Source: Flavobacteria bacterium MS024-3C
GTDB taxonomy: Bacteria; Bacteroidota; Bacteroidia; Flavobacteriales; Flavobacteriaceae
Reading direction: 5' to 3'
DNA: 64,000 nucleotides
NCBI GenBank assembly: GCA_000173115.1
Contig: ABVW01000002.1
Location: 62,001 to 126,000 of the forward strand
Part shown: positions 42,892-53,366 of the stretch, one piece after another
Position numbering within the stretch: position 1 is the stretch's first letter
Layout: each line of letters begins with the position of its first letter
Program-made: the position numbers and the translations under genes
Notes under the pieces: model-generated
What the model was told of the DNA's origin: nothing
The model's database searches: none
What the model saw: the letters and a program-made list of their open reading frames with translations, nothing else

Positions 42892-43716
42892 ATGTCAGTT
42901 AGAAAATTAAAACCAATCACCCCAGGGCAGCGTTTTAGAGTAGTTAACGGTTTTGACGCCATTACTACTGATAAGCCGGAAAAAAGCTTGCTTAGTCCGA
43001 TAAAAAGAACTGGGGGTAGAAACAGTCAAGGAAAAATGACCATCCGTCAAAAAGGTGGAGGTCACAAGAGAAGGTATCGCGAGATAGATTTTAAACGTAA
43101 TAAGTCAGATGTGACTGCTACGGTTACTTCTATTCAGTACGATCCAAACAGAACTGCATTTATTGCACTACTTACCTATGCAGATGGGGAAAAGAGATAT
43201 GTGATTGCTCAAAACGGTTTAACCGTTGGACAAACTATATCAGTAGGTGCTGAAGCAGCTCCAGAGATTGGTAATGCGTTACCATTAAGTGCTATTCCAC
43301 TTGGAACTATAATTTCTTGTATTGAATTACGTCCTGGACAAGGAGCGGTAATGGCAAGATCTGCTGGTACTTTCGCTCAATTAATGGCGAAAGACGGCAA
43401 GTTTGTTACAGTGAAAATGCCTTCAGGAGAAACGCGTTTAATTCTTTCAGGATGTATGGCAACTATAGGTGCTGTATCTAACTCAGACCACCAATTATTG
43501 GTTTCTGGTAAAGCTGGTAGAAGCAGATGGTTAGGAAGAAGACCACGTGTTAGACCAGTAGCTATGAACCCGGTAGATCACCCAATGGGTGGTGGAGAAG
43601 GAAGATCTTCAGGAGGTCATCCAAGATCTAGAAAAGGTATCCCAGCTAAAGGATTTAGAACCCGTTCTAAAACCAAGAGTACCAACAAGTATATCATAGA
43701 ACGTAGAAAGAAATAA
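42892..43716 (+). CDS. rplB: 50S ribosomal protein L2
   Basis: L2 (274 residues) is needed for subunit joining and peptidyl transfer. The C-terminal GVAMNP-like block appears as [21 protein letters not shown], containing the conserved histidine. It is followed by rpsS after 12 bases. Confidence 0.98.
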   Translation: MSVRKLKPITPGQRFRVVNGFDAITTDKPEKSLLSPIKRTGGRNSQGKMTIRQKGGGHKRRYREIDFKRNKSDVTATVTSIQYDPNRTAFIALLTYADGEKRYVIAQNGLTVGQTISVGAEAAPEIGNALPLSAIPLGTIISCIELRPGQGAVMARSAGTFAQLMAKDGKFVTVKMPSGETRLILSGCMATIGAVSNSDHQLLVSGKAGRSRWLGRRPRVRPVAMNPVDHPMGGGEGRSSGGHPRSRKGIPAKGFRTRSKTKSTNKYIIERRKK

Positions 43717-43728
43717 AAGAAGAAAGAC

Positions 43729-44007
43729 ATGGCACGTTCATTAAAAAAAGGACCTTTTGTTCACTATAGTTTAGAGAAAAAAGTTCAAGAAAATATAACA
43801 ACAGGAAAATCAACAGTGGTGAAGACTTGGTCTAGAGCCTCTATGATTACTCCAGATTTCGTAGGTCAAACTATCGCTGTTCACAATGGGAAACAATTTG
43901 TTCCTGTTTATGTTACAGAAAACATGGTAGGTCACAAACTTGGAGAATTTTCACCAACACGTTCCTTTAGAGGGCATGCAGGTGCTAAAAACAAAGGTAA
44001 AAAGTAA
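43729..44007 (+). CDS. rpsS: 30S ribosomal protein S19
   Basis: S19 (92 residues) forms a head complex with S13. [10 protein letters not shown] at the start and [18 protein letters not shown] near the end are diagnostic. Three bases separate it from rplV. Confidence 0.98.
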   Translation: MARSLKKGPFVHYSLEKKVQENITTGKSTVVKTWSRASMITPDFVGQTIAVHNGKQFVPVYVTENMVGHKLGEFSPTRSFRGHAGAKNKGKK

Positions 44008-44010
44008 GCT

Positions 44011-44418
44011 ATGGGAGTTCGTAAAAGAAACATGGCAGAAGCCATTAAGGAAGGAAAAAAGCAAATTGCTTTTGCAAAGTTAAACAACTGTCCTACTTCA
44101 CCTAGAAAAATGCGTTTGGTTGCTGATCTAGTGAGAGGAAAGCAAGTAGAGCCAGCTTTGGCTATCTTGAAATTTAACCAGAAGGAAGCTTCAGGTAAAA
44201 TTGAAAAGTTGTTGTTGTCTGCAATTGCTAATTGGCAAGCTAAGAATGAAGACGCTAACATTGAAGACGCAGATCTTTTTGTAAAAGAAATTCGTGTAGA
44301 TGGTGGAAGTATGTTGAAGAGACTACGTCCTGCGCCTCAGGGAAGAGCACACAGAATTAGAAAACGCTCCAATCACGTTACTTTGGTTTTAGGAGACAAC
44401 AATAACATACAAAGCTAG
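44011..44418 (+). CDS. rplV: 50S ribosomal protein L22
   Basis: L22 (135 residues) lines the exit tunnel with L4; the loop [19 protein letters not shown] is the tunnel hairpin. The N-terminus has about 20 extra residues ([18 protein letters not shown]) before the conserved core; a second methionine at residue 8 is a possible alternative start. Confidence 0.97.
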   Translation: MGVRKRNMAEAIKEGKKQIAFAKLNNCPTSPRKMRLVADLVRGKQVEPALAILKFNQKEASGKIEKLLLSAIANWQAKNEDANIEDADLFVKEIRVDGGSMLKRLRPAPQGRAHRIRKRSNHVTLVLGDNNNIQS

Positions 44419-44428
44419 GATACGAACT

Positions 44429-45145
44429 ATGGGACAAAAAACAAATCCAATTGGAAATCGTCTAGGAATCATCAGAGGTTGGGAATCTAACTGGTATGGT
44501 GGTAATGATTACGGAGATAGACTTGCAGAAGACGACAAAATCAGAAAATACGTTTTTGCACGTTTGGCAAAAGCGAGTGTTTCTAGAGTTATTATAGAGC
44601 GTACACTTAAATTAGTCACTATTACAATCACAACTGCTAGACCTGGTATTATTATCGGTAAAGGTGGTCAGGAAGTAGACAAGTTAAAAGAAGAGCTTAA
44701 AAAGATCACAGATAAAGAGGTTCAAATCAATATTTTTGAGATCAAAAGACCTGAGGTCGATGCCAATTTAGTTGCTGCTAGTATTTGTAGACAAATCGAA
44801 GGAAGAATTTCTTATAGAAGGGCTATTAAAATGGCTATCGCTGCTGCCATGAGAATGAATGCAGAAGGAATTAAAGTGTTAATTTCTGGTCGTTTGAATG
44901 GTGCTGAAATGGCGCGTTCTGAAGGATATAAAGACGGTAGAATTCCACTGTCTACTTTTAGAGCAGATATTGACTATGCATTGCATGAAGCACACACTAC
45001 TTATGGAAGATTAGGTATAAAGGTGTGGATTATGAAAGGCGAGGTATATGGGAAGCGTGAATTGTCTCCATTAGTAGGAATGGCTACCAGTCCTTCTAAA
45101 GGAGGTAACCAAGATGGACCAAAGAAACCACGTCGTAGAAAGTAA
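44429..45145 (+). CDS. rpsC: 30S ribosomal protein S3
   Basis: S3 (238 residues) contributes to the mRNA entry channel. [20 protein letters not shown] is the family start, and the KH motif is [13 protein letters not shown]. The tail ends in a basic GPKKPRRRK stretch. It lies 10 bases after rplV and is followed by rplP after 20. Confidence 0.98.
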   Translation: MGQKTNPIGNRLGIIRGWESNWYGGNDYGDRLAEDDKIRKYVFARLAKASVSRVIIERTLKLVTITITTARPGIIIGKGGQEVDKLKEELKKITDKEVQINIFEIKRPEVDANLVAASICRQIEGRISYRRAIKMAIAAAMRMNAEGIKVLISGRLNGAEMARSEGYKDGRIPLSTFRADIDYALHEAHTTYGRLGIKVWIMKGEVYGKRELSPLVGMATSPSKGGNQDGPKKPRRRK

Positions 45146-45165
45146 TTTTATAAAGAAACAGAACA

Positions 45166-45585
45166 ATGTTACAACCAAAAAGAACCAAATTTCGCAAAGC
45201 CCAGAAAGGGCGTATGAAAGGGATATCAGGTAGAGGTCACCAGCTTTCTAACGGTATGTTTGGTATTAAGTCCTTGGATACTAGTTTTATTACAGCGCGT
45301 CAGATTGAAGCGGCTCGTATTGCAGCTACAAGGTATATGAAGAGAGAAGGTCAGTTATGGATTAAGATCTTTCCGGATAAGCCTATCACGAAGAAACCTC
45401 TTGAGGTACGTATGGGTAAAGGTAAAGGTGCTCCAGAATATTTCGTTGCAGTGGTTCTTCCAGGTAGAATCATGTTCGAAATTGGTGGTGTATCTCATGA
45501 TATAGCTAAAGAGGCTTTGCGTCTTGCAGCTCAGAAGTTACCGGTAAAAACCAAATTCATTGTTGCTAGAGATTATTCAGCATAA
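45166..45585 (+). CDS. rplP: 50S ribosomal protein L16
   Basis: L16 (139 residues) lies near the A-site t[22 protein letters not shown] and the arginine loop in [17 protein letters not shown] are diagnostic. It sits between rpsC and rpmC as in most bacteria. Confidence 0.98.
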   Translation: MLQPKRTKFRKAQKGRMKGISGRGHQLSNGMFGIKSLDTSFITARQIEAARIAATRYMKREGQLWIKIFPDKPITKKPLEVRMGKGKGAPEYFVAVVLPGRIMFEIGGVSHDIAKEALRLAAQKLPVKTKFIVARDYSA

Positions 45586-45602
45586 CTTTTAATTTAGGAA
45601 TC

Positions 45603-45794
45603 ATGAAACAATCAGAAATAAAAGAATTATCAGCTGAAGCGCTAGTAGAACAACTGGCTGCATTTAAGAAGCAACATTCAGATTTAAAATTAGCTCATTC
45701 TGTTACCCCTTTAGAGAATCCACTTTTGATTAGAAAAGTGAGAAGAACGGTGGCAAGATTGGCTACAGAGTTAACTAAAAGGGAAAACCAATAA
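45603..45794 (+). CDS. rpmC: 50S ribosomal protein L29
   Basis: L29 (63 residues) is a helical hairpin at the tunnel exit near L23. The sequence [18 protein letters not shown] with the ending [17 protein letters not shown] fits the family. It lies 17 bases after rplP and 13 before rpsQ. Confidence 0.95.
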   Translation: MKQSEIKELSAEALVEQLAAFKKQHSDLKLAHSVTPLENPLLIRKVRRTVARLATELTKRENQ

Positions 45795-45807
45795 CAGGTT
45801 CTGCTTT

Positions 45808-46065
45808 ATGGAAAAAAGAAATTTAAGAAAAGAAAGAGTAGGCGTTGTTACCAGTAACAAAATGGAGAAATCCATTGTGGTTTCAGAAGTGAAACGTGTG
45901 AAGCACCCTATGTACGGAAAGTTCGTGTTAAAAACTAAGAAATATGTTGCGCACGACGAGACAAACAATTGTAACATTGGTGATACTGTAAAGATCATGG
46001 AGACACGTCCTTTAAGTAAGACCAAATGTTGGAGATTAGTTGAAATTTTAGAAAGAGCTAAATAA
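45808..46065 (+). CDS. rpsQ: 30S ribosomal protein S17
   Basis: S17 (85 residues) is a primary 16S rRNA binder. [18 protein letters not shown] and the [17 protein letters not shown] block are typical. rplN starts one base after its stop codon. Confidence 0.97.
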   Translation: MEKRNLRKERVGVVTSNKMEKSIVVSEVKRVKHPMYGKFVLKTKKYVAHDETNNCNIGDTVKIMETRPLSKTKCWRLVEILERAK

Positions 46066-46066
46066 T

Positions 46067-46435
46067 ATGTTACAGCAAGAATCCAGACTAAAAGTTGCAG
46101 ATAATACCGGGGCAAAAGAAGTTTTGACCATTAGAGTACTTGGAGGTACTAAAAGAAGGTATGCATCTGTAGGAGATAAGATTGTGGTTACAGTAAAAGA
46201 CGCCACTCCTAATGGGAGTGTGAAGAAAGGTGCTGTTTCTACTGCGGTAGTAGTTAGAACAAAGAAAGAAGTGCGTAGAGCAGATGGTTCTTATATTCGT
46301 TTTGACGACAACGCGTGTGTGCTTTTAAACCCAACAGGTGAAATGAAAGGTACCCGTGTATTTGGTCCCGTTGCTAGAGAGCTTCGTGACAAGCAATTCA
46401 TGAAGATTGTTTCATTAGCTCCTGAGGTGCTTTAA
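46067..46435 (+). CDS. rplN: 50S ribosomal protein L14
   Basis: L14 (122 residues) forms an intersubunit bridge. [19 protein letters not shown] and [20 protein letters not shown] are the conserved blocks. In many bacteria the spc operon begins here, but no promoter is seen between rpsQ and rplN. Confidence 0.98.
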   Translation: MLQQESRLKVADNTGAKEVLTIRVLGGTKRRYASVGDKIVVTVKDATPNGSVKKGAVSTAVVVRTKKEVRRADGSYIRFDDNACVLLNPTGEMKGTRVFGPVARELRDKQFMKIVSLAPEVL

Positions 46436-46446
46436 TTTCCAATAAG

Positions 46447-46761
46447 ATGACAAAAATCAAAATAAAAGTAGGAGATACAGTGAAGGTAATCGCTGGGGAC
46501 CATAAAGGGGACCAAGGGAAAGTTGTTTCTGTAGATCTTAAGAAAAGTAGAGCTATAGTAGAAGGAACCAATATGGTTTCAAAACACCAGAAGCCTAGTG
46601 CTCAGAATCCACAAGGGGGGATTGTTAAGAAAGAATCTCCTATTCATATTTCAAATCTATCTTTATTAGACCCAAAGTCTGGTGAGGCAACAAGAGTTGG
46701 TTATGAAGTTCGTGGTGAGAAGAAAGTAAGGTTTTCTAAGAAATCTAATGAAGTAATTTAG
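46447..46761 (+). CDS. rplX: 50S ribosomal protein L24
   Basis: L24 (104 residues) initiates 50S assembly. The KOW motif is [20 protein letters not shown]. Two bases separate it from rplE. Confidence 0.97.
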   Translation: MTKIKIKVGDTVKVIAGDHKGDQGKVVSVDLKKSRAIVEGTNMVSKHQKPSAQNPQGGIVKKESPIHISNLSLLDPKSGEATRVGYEVRGEKKVRFSKKSNEVI

Positions 46762-46763
46762 TT

Positions 46764-47315
46764 ATGGGGTACATTCCAAGATTAAAACAAGAGTATAAGG
46801 AGCGTGTAATGGCTGCTCTAACAGAAGAATTTGGTTACAAAAATGTAATGCAGGTTCCTAAATTAGAGAAAATAGTTGTTTCAAGAGGAGTTGGTGCTGC
46901 TGTTGCAGATAAAAAACTTATCGATCACGCCGTAGAAGAAATGACCTTAATCACAGGTCAGAAAGCAGTGTCTACCATCTCTAAGAAAGATGTCGCTAAT
47001 TTTAAGTTGCGTAAAGGTATGCCAATTGGAGCCAAAGTAACATTAAGAGGAGAGCGCATGTATGAATTCTTAGACAGATTAATCACAGCAGCCTTACCAC
47101 GTGTAAGAGATTTTCAAGGAATTAAAGCGACTGGTTTTGACGGACGTGGAAATTATTCTTTAGGGGTTACGGAACAAATTATTTTTCCAGAGATTAATAT
47201 TGACAAGATCAATAGAATCAATGGTATGGATATTACCTTTGTTACCTCTGCTGACACGGATCAAGAGGCAAAATCATTATTAACGCAGTTAGGACTTCCT
47301 TTTAAAAAGAATTAG
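46764..47315 (+). CDS. rplE: 50S ribosomal protein L5
   Basis: L5 (183 residues) binds 5S rRNA and contacts P-site t[21 protein letters not shown] and LRRGMPIG-like [16 protein letters not shown] are the conserved blocks. rpsN begins one base after its stop. Confidence 0.98.
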   Translation: MGYIPRLKQEYKERVMAALTEEFGYKNVMQVPKLEKIVVSRGVGAAVADKKLIDHAVEEMTLITGQKAVSTISKKDVANFKLRKGMPIGAKVTLRGERMYEFLDRLITAALPRVRDFQGIKATGFDGRGNYSLGVTEQIIFPEINIDKINRINGMDITFVTSADTDQEAKSLLTQLGLPFKKN

Positions 47316-47316
47316 T

Positions 47317-47586
47317 ATGGCTAAAGAATCAATGAAGGCCCGTGAAGTTAAAAGAGCAAAAACGGTAGCCAAATACGCAGAAAAAAGAAAAGCTTTAAAA
47401 GAAGCTGGTGATTATGAAGCTTTACAGAAGTTGCCAAAAAATGCTTCTCCTGTTCGTATGCACAACAGATGTAAATTAACTGGTAGACCAAAGGGTTACA
47501 TGAGAACTTTTGGTATTTCTAGGGTTTTATTTAGAGAAATGGCCAACAATGGTCTTATCCCAGGCGTTAGAAAAGCGAGCTGGTAA
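47317..47586 (+). CDS. rpsN: 30S ribosomal protein S14 (zinc-independent form)
   Basis: S14 (89 residues) is part of the 30S head. This is the longer form without the CxxC pairs of zinc-binding S14: only one cysteine ([14 protein letters not shown]) is present. The ending [22 protein letters not shown] is diagnostic. It occurs in the normal spc position between rplE and rpsH. Confidence 0.98.
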   Translation: MAKESMKAREVKRAKTVAKYAEKRKALKEAGDYEALQKLPKNASPVRMHNRCKLTGRPKGYMRTFGISRVLFREMANNGLIPGVRKASW

Positions 47587-47651
47587 AAAATTATTATTAA
47601 TTGGTTCCAGGTTTAACAAATGTTAAAAACCGTTACCGCAAATATATACCT

Positions 47652-48050
47652 ATGTTTACAGATCCAATTTCGGATTACCTAACAAGAATTAGAAACGCAA
47701 ACAGCGCTGGCCACAGAGTGGTGAGCATTCCTGCATCTAATCTTAAAAAAGAAATCACTAAAATATTATTCGATCAAGGATATATTTTAAGCTACAAATT
47801 TGAGGAAGAAGGACCACAAGGTTCTATTAAAATCGCCCTTAAATACAACACGGCTACCAAAGAGCCAGTGATCAAAAAAATTAGTCGTATAAGTAAGCCT
47901 GGTTTACGTAAGTATGCTGGAGCTACAGAACTACCTAGAGTATTAAACGGTTTGGGTATTGCTATTGTGTCTACTTCTCACGGAGTAATGACAAGCAAAC
48001 AAGCTAAGTTAGAAAAAGTAGGTGGCGAAGTTATATGCTACGTTTATTAA
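47652..48050 (+). CDS. rpsH: 30S ribosomal protein S8
   Basis: S8 (132 residues) binds helix 21 of 16S rRNA and in E. coli represses the spc operon. The start was set at ATG 47652 ([20 protein letters not shown]), the universal N-terminus; the frame is open 17 codons earlier but those codons resemble no S8. The C-terminal [13 protein letters not shown] is the RNA-binding motif. The resulting 65-base gap from rpsN is among the longer gaps in the spc part. Confidence 0.98.
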   Translation: MFTDPISDYLTRIRNANSAGHRVVSIPASNLKKEITKILFDQGYILSYKFEEEGPQGSIKIALKYNTATKEPVIKKISRISKPGLRKYAGATELPRVLNGLGIAIVSTSHGVMTSKQAKLEKVGGEVICYVY

Positions 48051-48070
48051 TATAGTAAAGAGCAAGAATA

Positions 48071-48613
48071 ATGTCTAGAATAGGTAATAATCCAGTAGCG
48101 ATTCCTGAAGGGGTAACCGTAGAGGTAAAAGACAATGTGCTTACCGTAAAAGGTAAACTAGGTGAGTTAACACAAGATTTTTCTGGTGTTGCAATCACTG
48201 TAGAAGAAGGTAATGTTCTAGTGACAAGGCCTTCTGATTCAAAAGAACACAAAGCAAAACACGGTCTATATAGGTCTTTAGTATCTAACATGGTACTTGG
48301 GGTTTCTATAGGTTGGACCAAACAATTAGAATTAGTTGGTGTAGGTTATAGAGCGAGTAATCAAGGTCAAAAATTAGATATTGCACTTGGCTTCTCTCAC
48401 AACATTGTTTTAAATGTTGCTCCTGAAGTAATTGTGGAGACTATTTCTGAAAAAGGAAAGAACCCTATCATCAAATTAACTTCTTTTGACAAACAATTAG
48501 TGGGTCAAGTGGCTGCTAAAATTAGGGCTTTCCGTAAGCCTGAGCCATACAAAGGAAAAGGGGTTAAATTCGTAGGAGAACAATTAAGAAGAAAAGCAGG
48601 TAAATCGGCTTAA
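48071..48613 (+). CDS. rplF: 50S ribosomal protein L6
   Basis: L6 (180 residues) lies near the factor-binding site. [19 protein letters not shown] starts it and the end carries [21 protein letters not shown], the second RNA-binding loop. Confidence 0.98.
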   Translation: MSRIGNNPVAIPEGVTVEVKDNVLTVKGKLGELTQDFSGVAITVEEGNVLVTRPSDSKEHKAKHGLYRSLVSNMVLGVSIGWTKQLELVGVGYRASNQGQKLDIALGFSHNIVLNVAPEVIVETISEKGKNPIIKLTSFDKQLVGQVAAKIRAFRKPEPYKGKGVKFVGEQLRRKAGKSA

Positions 48614-48624
48614 TACATAGCATC

Positions 48625-48981
48625 ATGAGATTATCGAAAACTGAAAGAAGATTAAGAATTAGAAGAAGAATCCGTAAGGTTTCCTCTGGTACCGCTAGCA
48701 CACCAAGACTGGCTGTGTTTAGAAGTAACAAAGAGATTTACGCACAGTTAATAGATGACGTTAATGGCGTTACATTAGCTGCTTCATCTTCTAGAGATAA
48801 GGACTTTAGCGCTGCTAAAGGAACTAAAATTGAAATTGCTACCCTAGTGGGTAAGGCAATCGCAGAAAAGGCAAAGACCATTAAAATTGAAACAGTTGCT
48901 TTCGATAGAGGTGGAAACTTGTACCATGGTAGAATCAAATCTTTGGCAGAAGGCGCTAGAGAAGCAGGACTTAAATTCTAA
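48625..48981 (+). CDS. rplR: 50S ribosomal protein L18
   Basis: L18 (118 residues) binds 5S rRNA together with L5. The basic N-terminus ([16 protein letters not shown]) and [21 protein letters not shown] near the end are typical. rpsE follows after six bases. Confidence 0.98.
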   Translation: MRLSKTERRLRIRRRIRKVSSGTASTPRLAVFRSNKEIYAQLIDDVNGVTLAASSSRDKDFSAAKGTKIEIATLVGKAIAEKAKTIKIETVAFDRGGNLYHGRIKSLAEGAREAGLKF

Positions 48982-48987
48982 AATATT

Positions 48988-49512
48988 ATGTACCAAAATT
49001 ATAAAAACGCAGAAACGGTAAAGCCAGGTGGTTTAGAATTAAAAGATCGCTTAGTTGGTGTTCAAAGAGTGACTAAAGTTACAAAAGGGGGTAGGGCATT
49101 TGGCTTCTCCGCAATTGTAGTTGTCGGAGATGAAAACGGAGTAGTTGGACACGGTTTAGGGAAATCTAAAGAAGTTGCTACAGCTATTTCAAAAGCCATT
49201 GAAGACGCTAAGAAAAACTTAGTGAGAATTCCTTTGAACAAGGGAACCTTGCCACACGAGCAAAAAGGTAAATATGGCGGAGCTAGGGTTTATGTTCAGC
49301 CAGCTTCACATGGTACCGGGGTTATTGCTGGTGGTGCAGTTCGTTCTGTATTGGAAGCAGTAGGAGTTCATGATGTACTTTCAAAGTCTCAAGGATCTTC
49401 AAACCCTCACAACGTAGTTAAAGCAACTTTTGACGCTTTACTACAAATGAGAGATGCTAAAACGGTTGCTTCGCAACGTGGCGTATCTTTAGAAAAAGTA
49501 TTTAAAGGATAA
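48988..49512 (+). CDS. rpsE: 30S ribosomal protein S5
   Basis: S5 (174 residues) affects decoding accuracy and mRNA unwinding. [22 protein letters not shown] and [14 protein letters not shown] are diagnostic. No unusual change is evident in the loop where spectinomycin resistance arises, although this was judged by eye. Confidence 0.98.
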   Translation: MYQNYKNAETVKPGGLELKDRLVGVQRVTKVTKGGRAFGFSAIVVVGDENGVVGHGLGKSKEVATAISKAIEDAKKNLVRIPLNKGTLPHEQKGKYGGARVYVQPASHGTGVIAGGAVRSVLEAVGVHDVLSKSQGSSNPHNVVKATFDALLQMRDAKTVASQRGVSLEKVFKG

Positions 49513-49522
49513 TTCAAGCATC

Positions 49523-49702
49523 ATGGCAAAAATTATAGTAAAACAAGTAAAGAGTAGTATTAAAAAACCACTCAGACAAAAACAAACCTTAGCTGCTTTA
49601 GGTCTTAGAAAGATTGGTCAAGAAGTATCTCACGATGCGTCACCAGCAGTGATAGGAATGATTAATAAAGTAAAACACTTAGTTTCTACAACAGAAGCTT
49701 AA
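49523..49702 (+). CDS. rpmD: 50S ribosomal protein L30
   Basis: L30 is encoded by a 59-codon frame, ATG 49523 to TAA 49700-49702. The product begins AKIIVKQVKSSIKKPLRQKQ and contains the family core LAALGLRKIGQEVSHD and MINKVKHLV. It lies 10 bases after rpsE and 15 before rplO, its normal place in the spc operon. Confidence 0.96.
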   Translation: MAKIIVKQVKSSIKKPLRQKQTLAALGLRKIGQEVSHDASPAVIGMINKVKHLVSTTEA

Positions 49703-49717
49703 TATACCACATTCATT

Positions 49718-50170
49718 ATGAATTTAAATAGTTTAAAGCCTGCCGAAGGTGCTATTCACAGAGAAGGAAAAGTAGTAGGTAGAGGTCAAGGATCTGGAAA
49801 AGGTGGTACTGCCACCCGTGGTCACAAAGGTGCCAAGTCTAGATCTGGGTATTCTAAAAAAGTTGGTTTCGAAGGGGGTCAAATGCCTTTACAGAGACGT
49901 GTTCCTAAATTTGGATTTAAGAACATTAATAGAAAAGAATACGCTGGGATTAACTTAGATAAACTACAGCTCTTAGTAGACAACGGTGTTATTAAAGATG
50001 CCGTTAGTCTTGAAGTATTAATTACCAACAGGGTAGTTGGTAAAAACGACTTAGTTAAGATCTTAGGTGGAGGAGAGTTAAAAGCAAAACTTTCTGTAAC
50101 TGCTCATAAATTTACGGCTACTGCTAAAGCGGCTATTGAAGCTGCTGGTGGTGAAGCAATAAGTTTATAA
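49718..50170 (+). CDS. rplO: 50S ribosomal protein L15
   Basis: L15 (150 residues) is a late 50S assembly protein. The glycine-rich N-terminal tail (GRGQGSGKGGTATRGHKGAKSR appears in full) and the GFEGGQMPLQRRVPKFGF block are standard. It precedes secY by 10 bases. Confidence 0.98.
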   Translation: MNLNSLKPAEGAIHREGKVVGRGQGSGKGGTATRGHKGAKSRSGYSKKVGFEGGQMPLQRRVPKFGFKNINRKEYAGINLDKLQLLVDNGVIKDAVSLEVLITNRVVGKNDLVKILGGGELKAKLSVTAHKFTATAKAAIEAAGGEAISL

Positions 50171-50180
50171 TATACAGATT

Positions 50181-51524
50181 ATGAAGAATTTTATAGAAAC
50201 TTTATCAAATATCTGGAAAATAGAAGAACTTAAAGGACGTATTCTCGTTACTTTAAGTCTTTTGTTGGTGTACCGTTTTGGTGCGCAAATTGTTTTGCCA
50301 GGTATTGATACTACGCAATTGGCTCAATTAACATCCAACACAGATAGCGGTATTTTAGGAATTTTAAATGCTTTTACAGGAGGTGCATTTGCAAATGCTT
50401 CTGTTTTCGCCTTGGGAATTATGCCTTATATCTCTGCATCTATTGTGGTACAGTTAATGGGTATTGCGATACCTTATTTACAGAAGCTTCAAAAAGAAGG
50501 TGAAAGTGGTAGAAAAACCATCAATCAAATTACCAGATGGTTGACCATTGGTATTTGTGTGGTTCAGGCACCTGCTTATTTGTATTCTTTAGGAGCACTT
50601 GGTGTGCCAGATTCTGCTTTTGTATTAGGTAAAGGATTAGATTTTATCATTCCATCTGTAGTTATTTTGGTAACAGGTACTGTGTTTGCCATGTGGTTGG
50701 GTGAGAAAATTACGGATAAAGGTATTGGTAATGGTATTTCTCTTTTAATCATGGTCGGTATTATAGCCAACATGCCTCAGTCATTTGTTCAAGAGTTTAT
50801 CTCAAGAACATCTACTACGAGTGGTGGTTTAATGTTTGTATTGATAGAAGTTATTCTTTGGTTCCTAGTGATTCTTGGAAGTGTTCTGTTGGTGATGGCT
50901 ACAAGACAAATACCAGTTCAATATGCAAGAAGAACTGCCTCTGGTGGTTTTGACAAAAATGCAGTTGGAACAAGACAATACATTCCATTGAAATTAAATG
51001 CCTCTGGAGTAATGCCTATCATTTTTGCTCAGGCAATCATGTTCGCACCTGGTTTATTAGGAAAGACTTTCAATAACACTGCATTGGGTCAATGGATGGA
51101 AGTTCAGTTTCAAGATATTTTTGGTTTGGCTTATAATATTTTATTTGCTTTACTGATTATTATTTTTACTTACTTCTATACCGCCATTACAGTTCCTACA
51201 AATAAAATGGCAGACGATCTTAAAAGAAGCGGTGGTTTTATCCCTGGAGTTCTTCCTGGGAAAGAAACTGGCGATTTTTTGGATAAGATTATGTCATTAA
51301 TTACGTTACCTGGATCTATTTTCTTAGCTTTGCTCGCAATTTTGCCGGCCTTGGCTGTGAAATTGGTAGATATTCAACCGGGTTGGGCTTTATTCTATGG
51401 GGGTACTTCACTGCTTATTATGGTAGGAGTTGCTATAGATACAGTACAACAGGTGAATGCGTATCTTTTAAATAGACACTACGACGGATTAATGAAGTCT
51501 GGTAAAAATAGAAAAGAAGTATAA
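50181..51524 (+). CDS. secY: Protein translocase subunit SecY
   Basis: SecY is the channel of the Sec translocon in the inner membrane, with ten transmembrane helices over 447 residues. [17 protein letters not shown] (helix 2) and [18 protein letters not shown] (before helix 9) are diagnostic. It sits between rplO and infA in the spc operon; secE is elsewhere. infA starts one base after its stop codon. Confidence 0.98.
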   Translation: MKNFIETLSNIWKIEELKGRILVTLSLLLVYRFGAQIVLPGIDTTQLAQLTSNTDSGILGILNAFTGGAFANASVFALGIMPYISASIVVQLMGIAIPYLQKLQKEGESGRKTINQITRWLTIGICVVQAPAYLYSLGALGVPDSAFVLGKGLDFIIPSVVILVTGTVFAMWLGEKITDKGIGNGISLLIMVGIIANMPQSFVQEFISRTSTTSGGLMFVLIEVILWFLVILGSVLLVMATRQIPVQYARRTASGGFDKNAVGTRQYIPLKLNASGVMPIIFAQAIMFAPGLLGKTFNNTALGQWMEVQFQDIFGLAYNILFALLIIIFTYFYTAITVPTNKMADDLKRSGGFIPGVLPGKETGDFLDKIMSLITLPGSIFLALLAILPALAVKLVDIQPGWALFYGGTSLLIMVGVAIDTVQQVNAYLLNRHYDGLMKSGKNRKEV

Positions 51525-51525
51525 T

Positions 51526-51741
51526 ATGGCTAAACAAGCTGCAATTGAACAAGACGGAACTATTATAGAGGCATTGTCAAATGCTATGTTTCGTGTAGAA
51601 TTGGAGAACGGACACGTTGTAACGGCACATATATCTGGTAAAATGCGAATGCATTATATTAAACTTTTACCAGGAGACAGGGTTAAATTAGAAATGAGCC
51701 CATACGATTTAACAAAAGCGAGAATTACATATAGATATTAA
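51526..51741 (+). CDS. infA: Translation initiation factor IF-1
   Basis: IF-1 (71 residues) occupies the A site during initiation. The S1-like fold is seen in [19 protein letters not shown] and [22 protein letters not shown]. It lies between secY and rpmJ, the standard position. Confidence 0.98.
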   Translation: MAKQAAIEQDGTIIEALSNAMFRVELENGHVVTAHISGKMRMHYIKLLPGDRVKLEMSPYDLTKARITYRY

Positions 51742-51750
51742 GTATATAGG

Positions 51751-51867
51751 ATGAAAGTAAGAGCATCAATTAAAAAGAGAAGTGCCGACTGCAAGATTGT
51801 ACGCAGGAAAGGCAGGTTGTACGTAATTAATAAAAAGAATCCTAGATTTAAACAAAGACAAGGGTAA
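51751..51867 (+). CDS. rpmJ: 50S ribosomal protein L36 (zinc-free form)
   Basis: A 38-codon frame starting at ATG 51751 encodes L36: [20 protein letters not shown] and an ending [12 protein letters not shown]. Typical L36 binds zinc with three cysteines and a histidine; here only one cysteine remains and the histidine position is phenylalanine, so it is the zinc-free form. It lies between infA and rpsM. Confidence 0.96.
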   Translation: MKVRASIKKRSADCKIVRRKGRLYVINKKNPRFKQRQG

Positions 51868-51869
51868 TT

Positions 51870-52244
51870 ATGGCAAGAATTGCAGGGGTAGATATACCCA
51901 AACAGAAAAGAGGGGTTATTGCCCTTACCTACATATTTGGTGTTGGTAGAACTAGAGCAAAAGAAATTTTAATTGCAGCAGGCGTTAGTGAAGACACTAA
52001 AGTTTCTGATTGGAATGACGACGAAATCTCGAAAATCAGGGAAGCAGTTTCTGCTTTTACCATAGAGGGAGAATTGCGTTCTGAAACGCAACTAAACATT
52101 AAGCGATTAATGGATATTGGTTGTTACAGAGGTATTAGACACCGTACTGGTTTACCATTAAGAGGTCAGCGTACTAAGAACAATTCTAGGACTCGTAAAG
52201 GAAAAAGAAAAACAGTTGCTAACAAGAAAAAGGCAACTAAATAA
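51870..52244 (+). CDS. rpsM: 30S ribosomal protein S13
   Basis: S13 (124 residues) forms bridges to the 50S subunit and contacts P-site t[23 protein letters not shown] and the C-terminal [19 protein letters not shown] are diagnostic. It opens the alpha part of the cluster, two bases after rpmJ. Confidence 0.98.
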   Translation: MARIAGVDIPKQKRGVIALTYIFGVGRTRAKEILIAAGVSEDTKVSDWNDDEISKIREAVSAFTIEGELRSETQLNIKRLMDIGCYRGIRHRTGLPLRGQRTKNNSRTRKGKRKTVANKKKATK

Positions 52245-52257
52245 TAAGTAGCGTATT

Positions 52258-52650
52258 ATGGCAAAGGCAAATACAAAAGCAACAAAAAAGCGTAAAGTTA
52301 TTATTGAGTCTGTTGGAGAAGCACACGTAACTGCATCTTTTAACAATATCATTATTTCTTTAACCAATAAAAAGGGAGATGTCATTTCATGGTCATCTGC
52401 TGGTAAAATGGGTTTCAGAGGTTCTAAGAAAAATACTCCTTACGCTGCTCAATTGGCATCAGAAGACTGTGCTAAAGTAGCACATGAAGCTGGTTTACGC
52501 AAAGTTAAGGTGTATGTGAAAGGACCAGGAAATGGTAGAGAATCTGCTATTAGATCTATTCACAACGCTGGAATTGAAGTAACAGAAATTATTGACGTTA
52601 CTCCAATGCCGCACAACGGTTGTAGACCTCCAAAAAGAAGAAGAGTTTAA
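52258..52650 (+). CDS. rpsK: 30S ribosomal protein S11
   Basis: S11 (130 residues) lies on the 30S platform. [22 protein letters not shown] and the C-terminal [17 protein letters not shown] are typical. The 93-base gap to rpsD that follows is structured. Confidence 0.98.
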   Translation: MAKANTKATKKRKVIIESVGEAHVTASFNNIIISLTNKKGDVISWSSAGKMGFRGSKKNTPYAAQLASEDCAKVAHEAGLRKVKVYVKGPGNGRESAIRSIHNAGIEVTEIIDVTPMPHNGCRPPKRRRV

Positions 52651-52659
52651 TTAATTAAC

Positions 52660-52730
52660 GCCCAAGGGCATTTCACAGATACTGTAGATACGATTATCGA
52701 AGGATAGCCTTAATTCATGATCACAGTATC
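52660..52730 (+). promoter_or_regulatory. Structured gap before rpsD, candidate S4 leader
   Basis: An eight-base stem GATACTGT (52678-52685) and ACAGTATC (52723-52730) encloses 37 bases that can form two small hairpins, CGAT/ATCG and AAGG/CCTT, like a three-way junction. A short GCC/GGC hairpin (52660-52669) precedes it. The rpsD ATG follows 13 bases after. S4 represses the alpha operon in E. coli through leader RNA, and computational S4 leader motifs are known in Bacteroidetes; identity with these is not shown. Confidence 0.45.
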
Positions 52731-52743
52731 AAATTTTTAGAAA

Positions 52744-53349
52744 ATGGCAAGATATACAGGACCAAAAACTAAGATTGCACGTAGATTCGGTGAAGCAATC
52801 TTCGGAGAAGACAAGTCTTTTGAAAAAAGAAACTTTCCTCCAGGACAACACGGTAACAACAGACGCCGTGGAAAAGAGTCAGAATACAAAGTACAGTTAA
52901 TGGAAAAGCAAAAAGCGAAGTACACTTACGGTATTCTTGAAAAACAATTTAGAAATATATTTGCTAAGGCAAATAGAAGTAAAGGAGTTACCGGTGAGGT
53001 TTTACTTCAATTTTGTGAATCACGTTTAGACAACGTGGTGTATAGAATGGGTGTATCTACTTCTAGAAGTGGCGCAAGACAATTGGTTTCTCACAGACAT
53101 ATTACTGTGAACGGATCTATTGTAAATATCCCATCCTATTCCTTGAAAGCCGGAGATGTTGTAGGCGTTAGAGAAAAATCTAAGTCTTTGCAAACAATAT
53201 CAGATGCACTTTCTGTAAGTTCTAATGTATACGAATGGATTACATGGAATTCAGAAAAAATGGAAGGTAGCTTTGTTGCTGTTCCAGAAAGACTACAGAT
53301 TCCTGAAAATATTAAGGAACAATTAATCGTCGAGTTATACTCTAAATAA
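52744..53349 (+). CDS. rpsD: 30S ribosomal protein S4
   Basis: S4 (201 residues) nucleates 30S assembly and may autoregulate. [20 protein letters not shown] begins the Bacteroidetes type, and [26 protein letters not shown] is the S4 RNA-binding domain. No N-terminal zinc cysteines are present. It is preceded by a 93-base structured gap and followed by rpoA after 17 bases. Confidence 0.98.
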   Translation: MARYTGPKTKIARRFGEAIFGEDKSFEKRNFPPGQHGNNRRRGKESEYKVQLMEKQKAKYTYGILEKQFRNIFAKANRSKGVTGEVLLQFCESRLDNVVYRMGVSTSRSGARQLVSHRHITVNGSIVNIPSYSLKAGDVVGVREKSKSLQTISDALSVSSNVYEWITWNSEKMEGSFVAVPERLQIPENIKEQLIVELYSK

Positions 53350-53366
53350 ACACAACTGATCCAATT

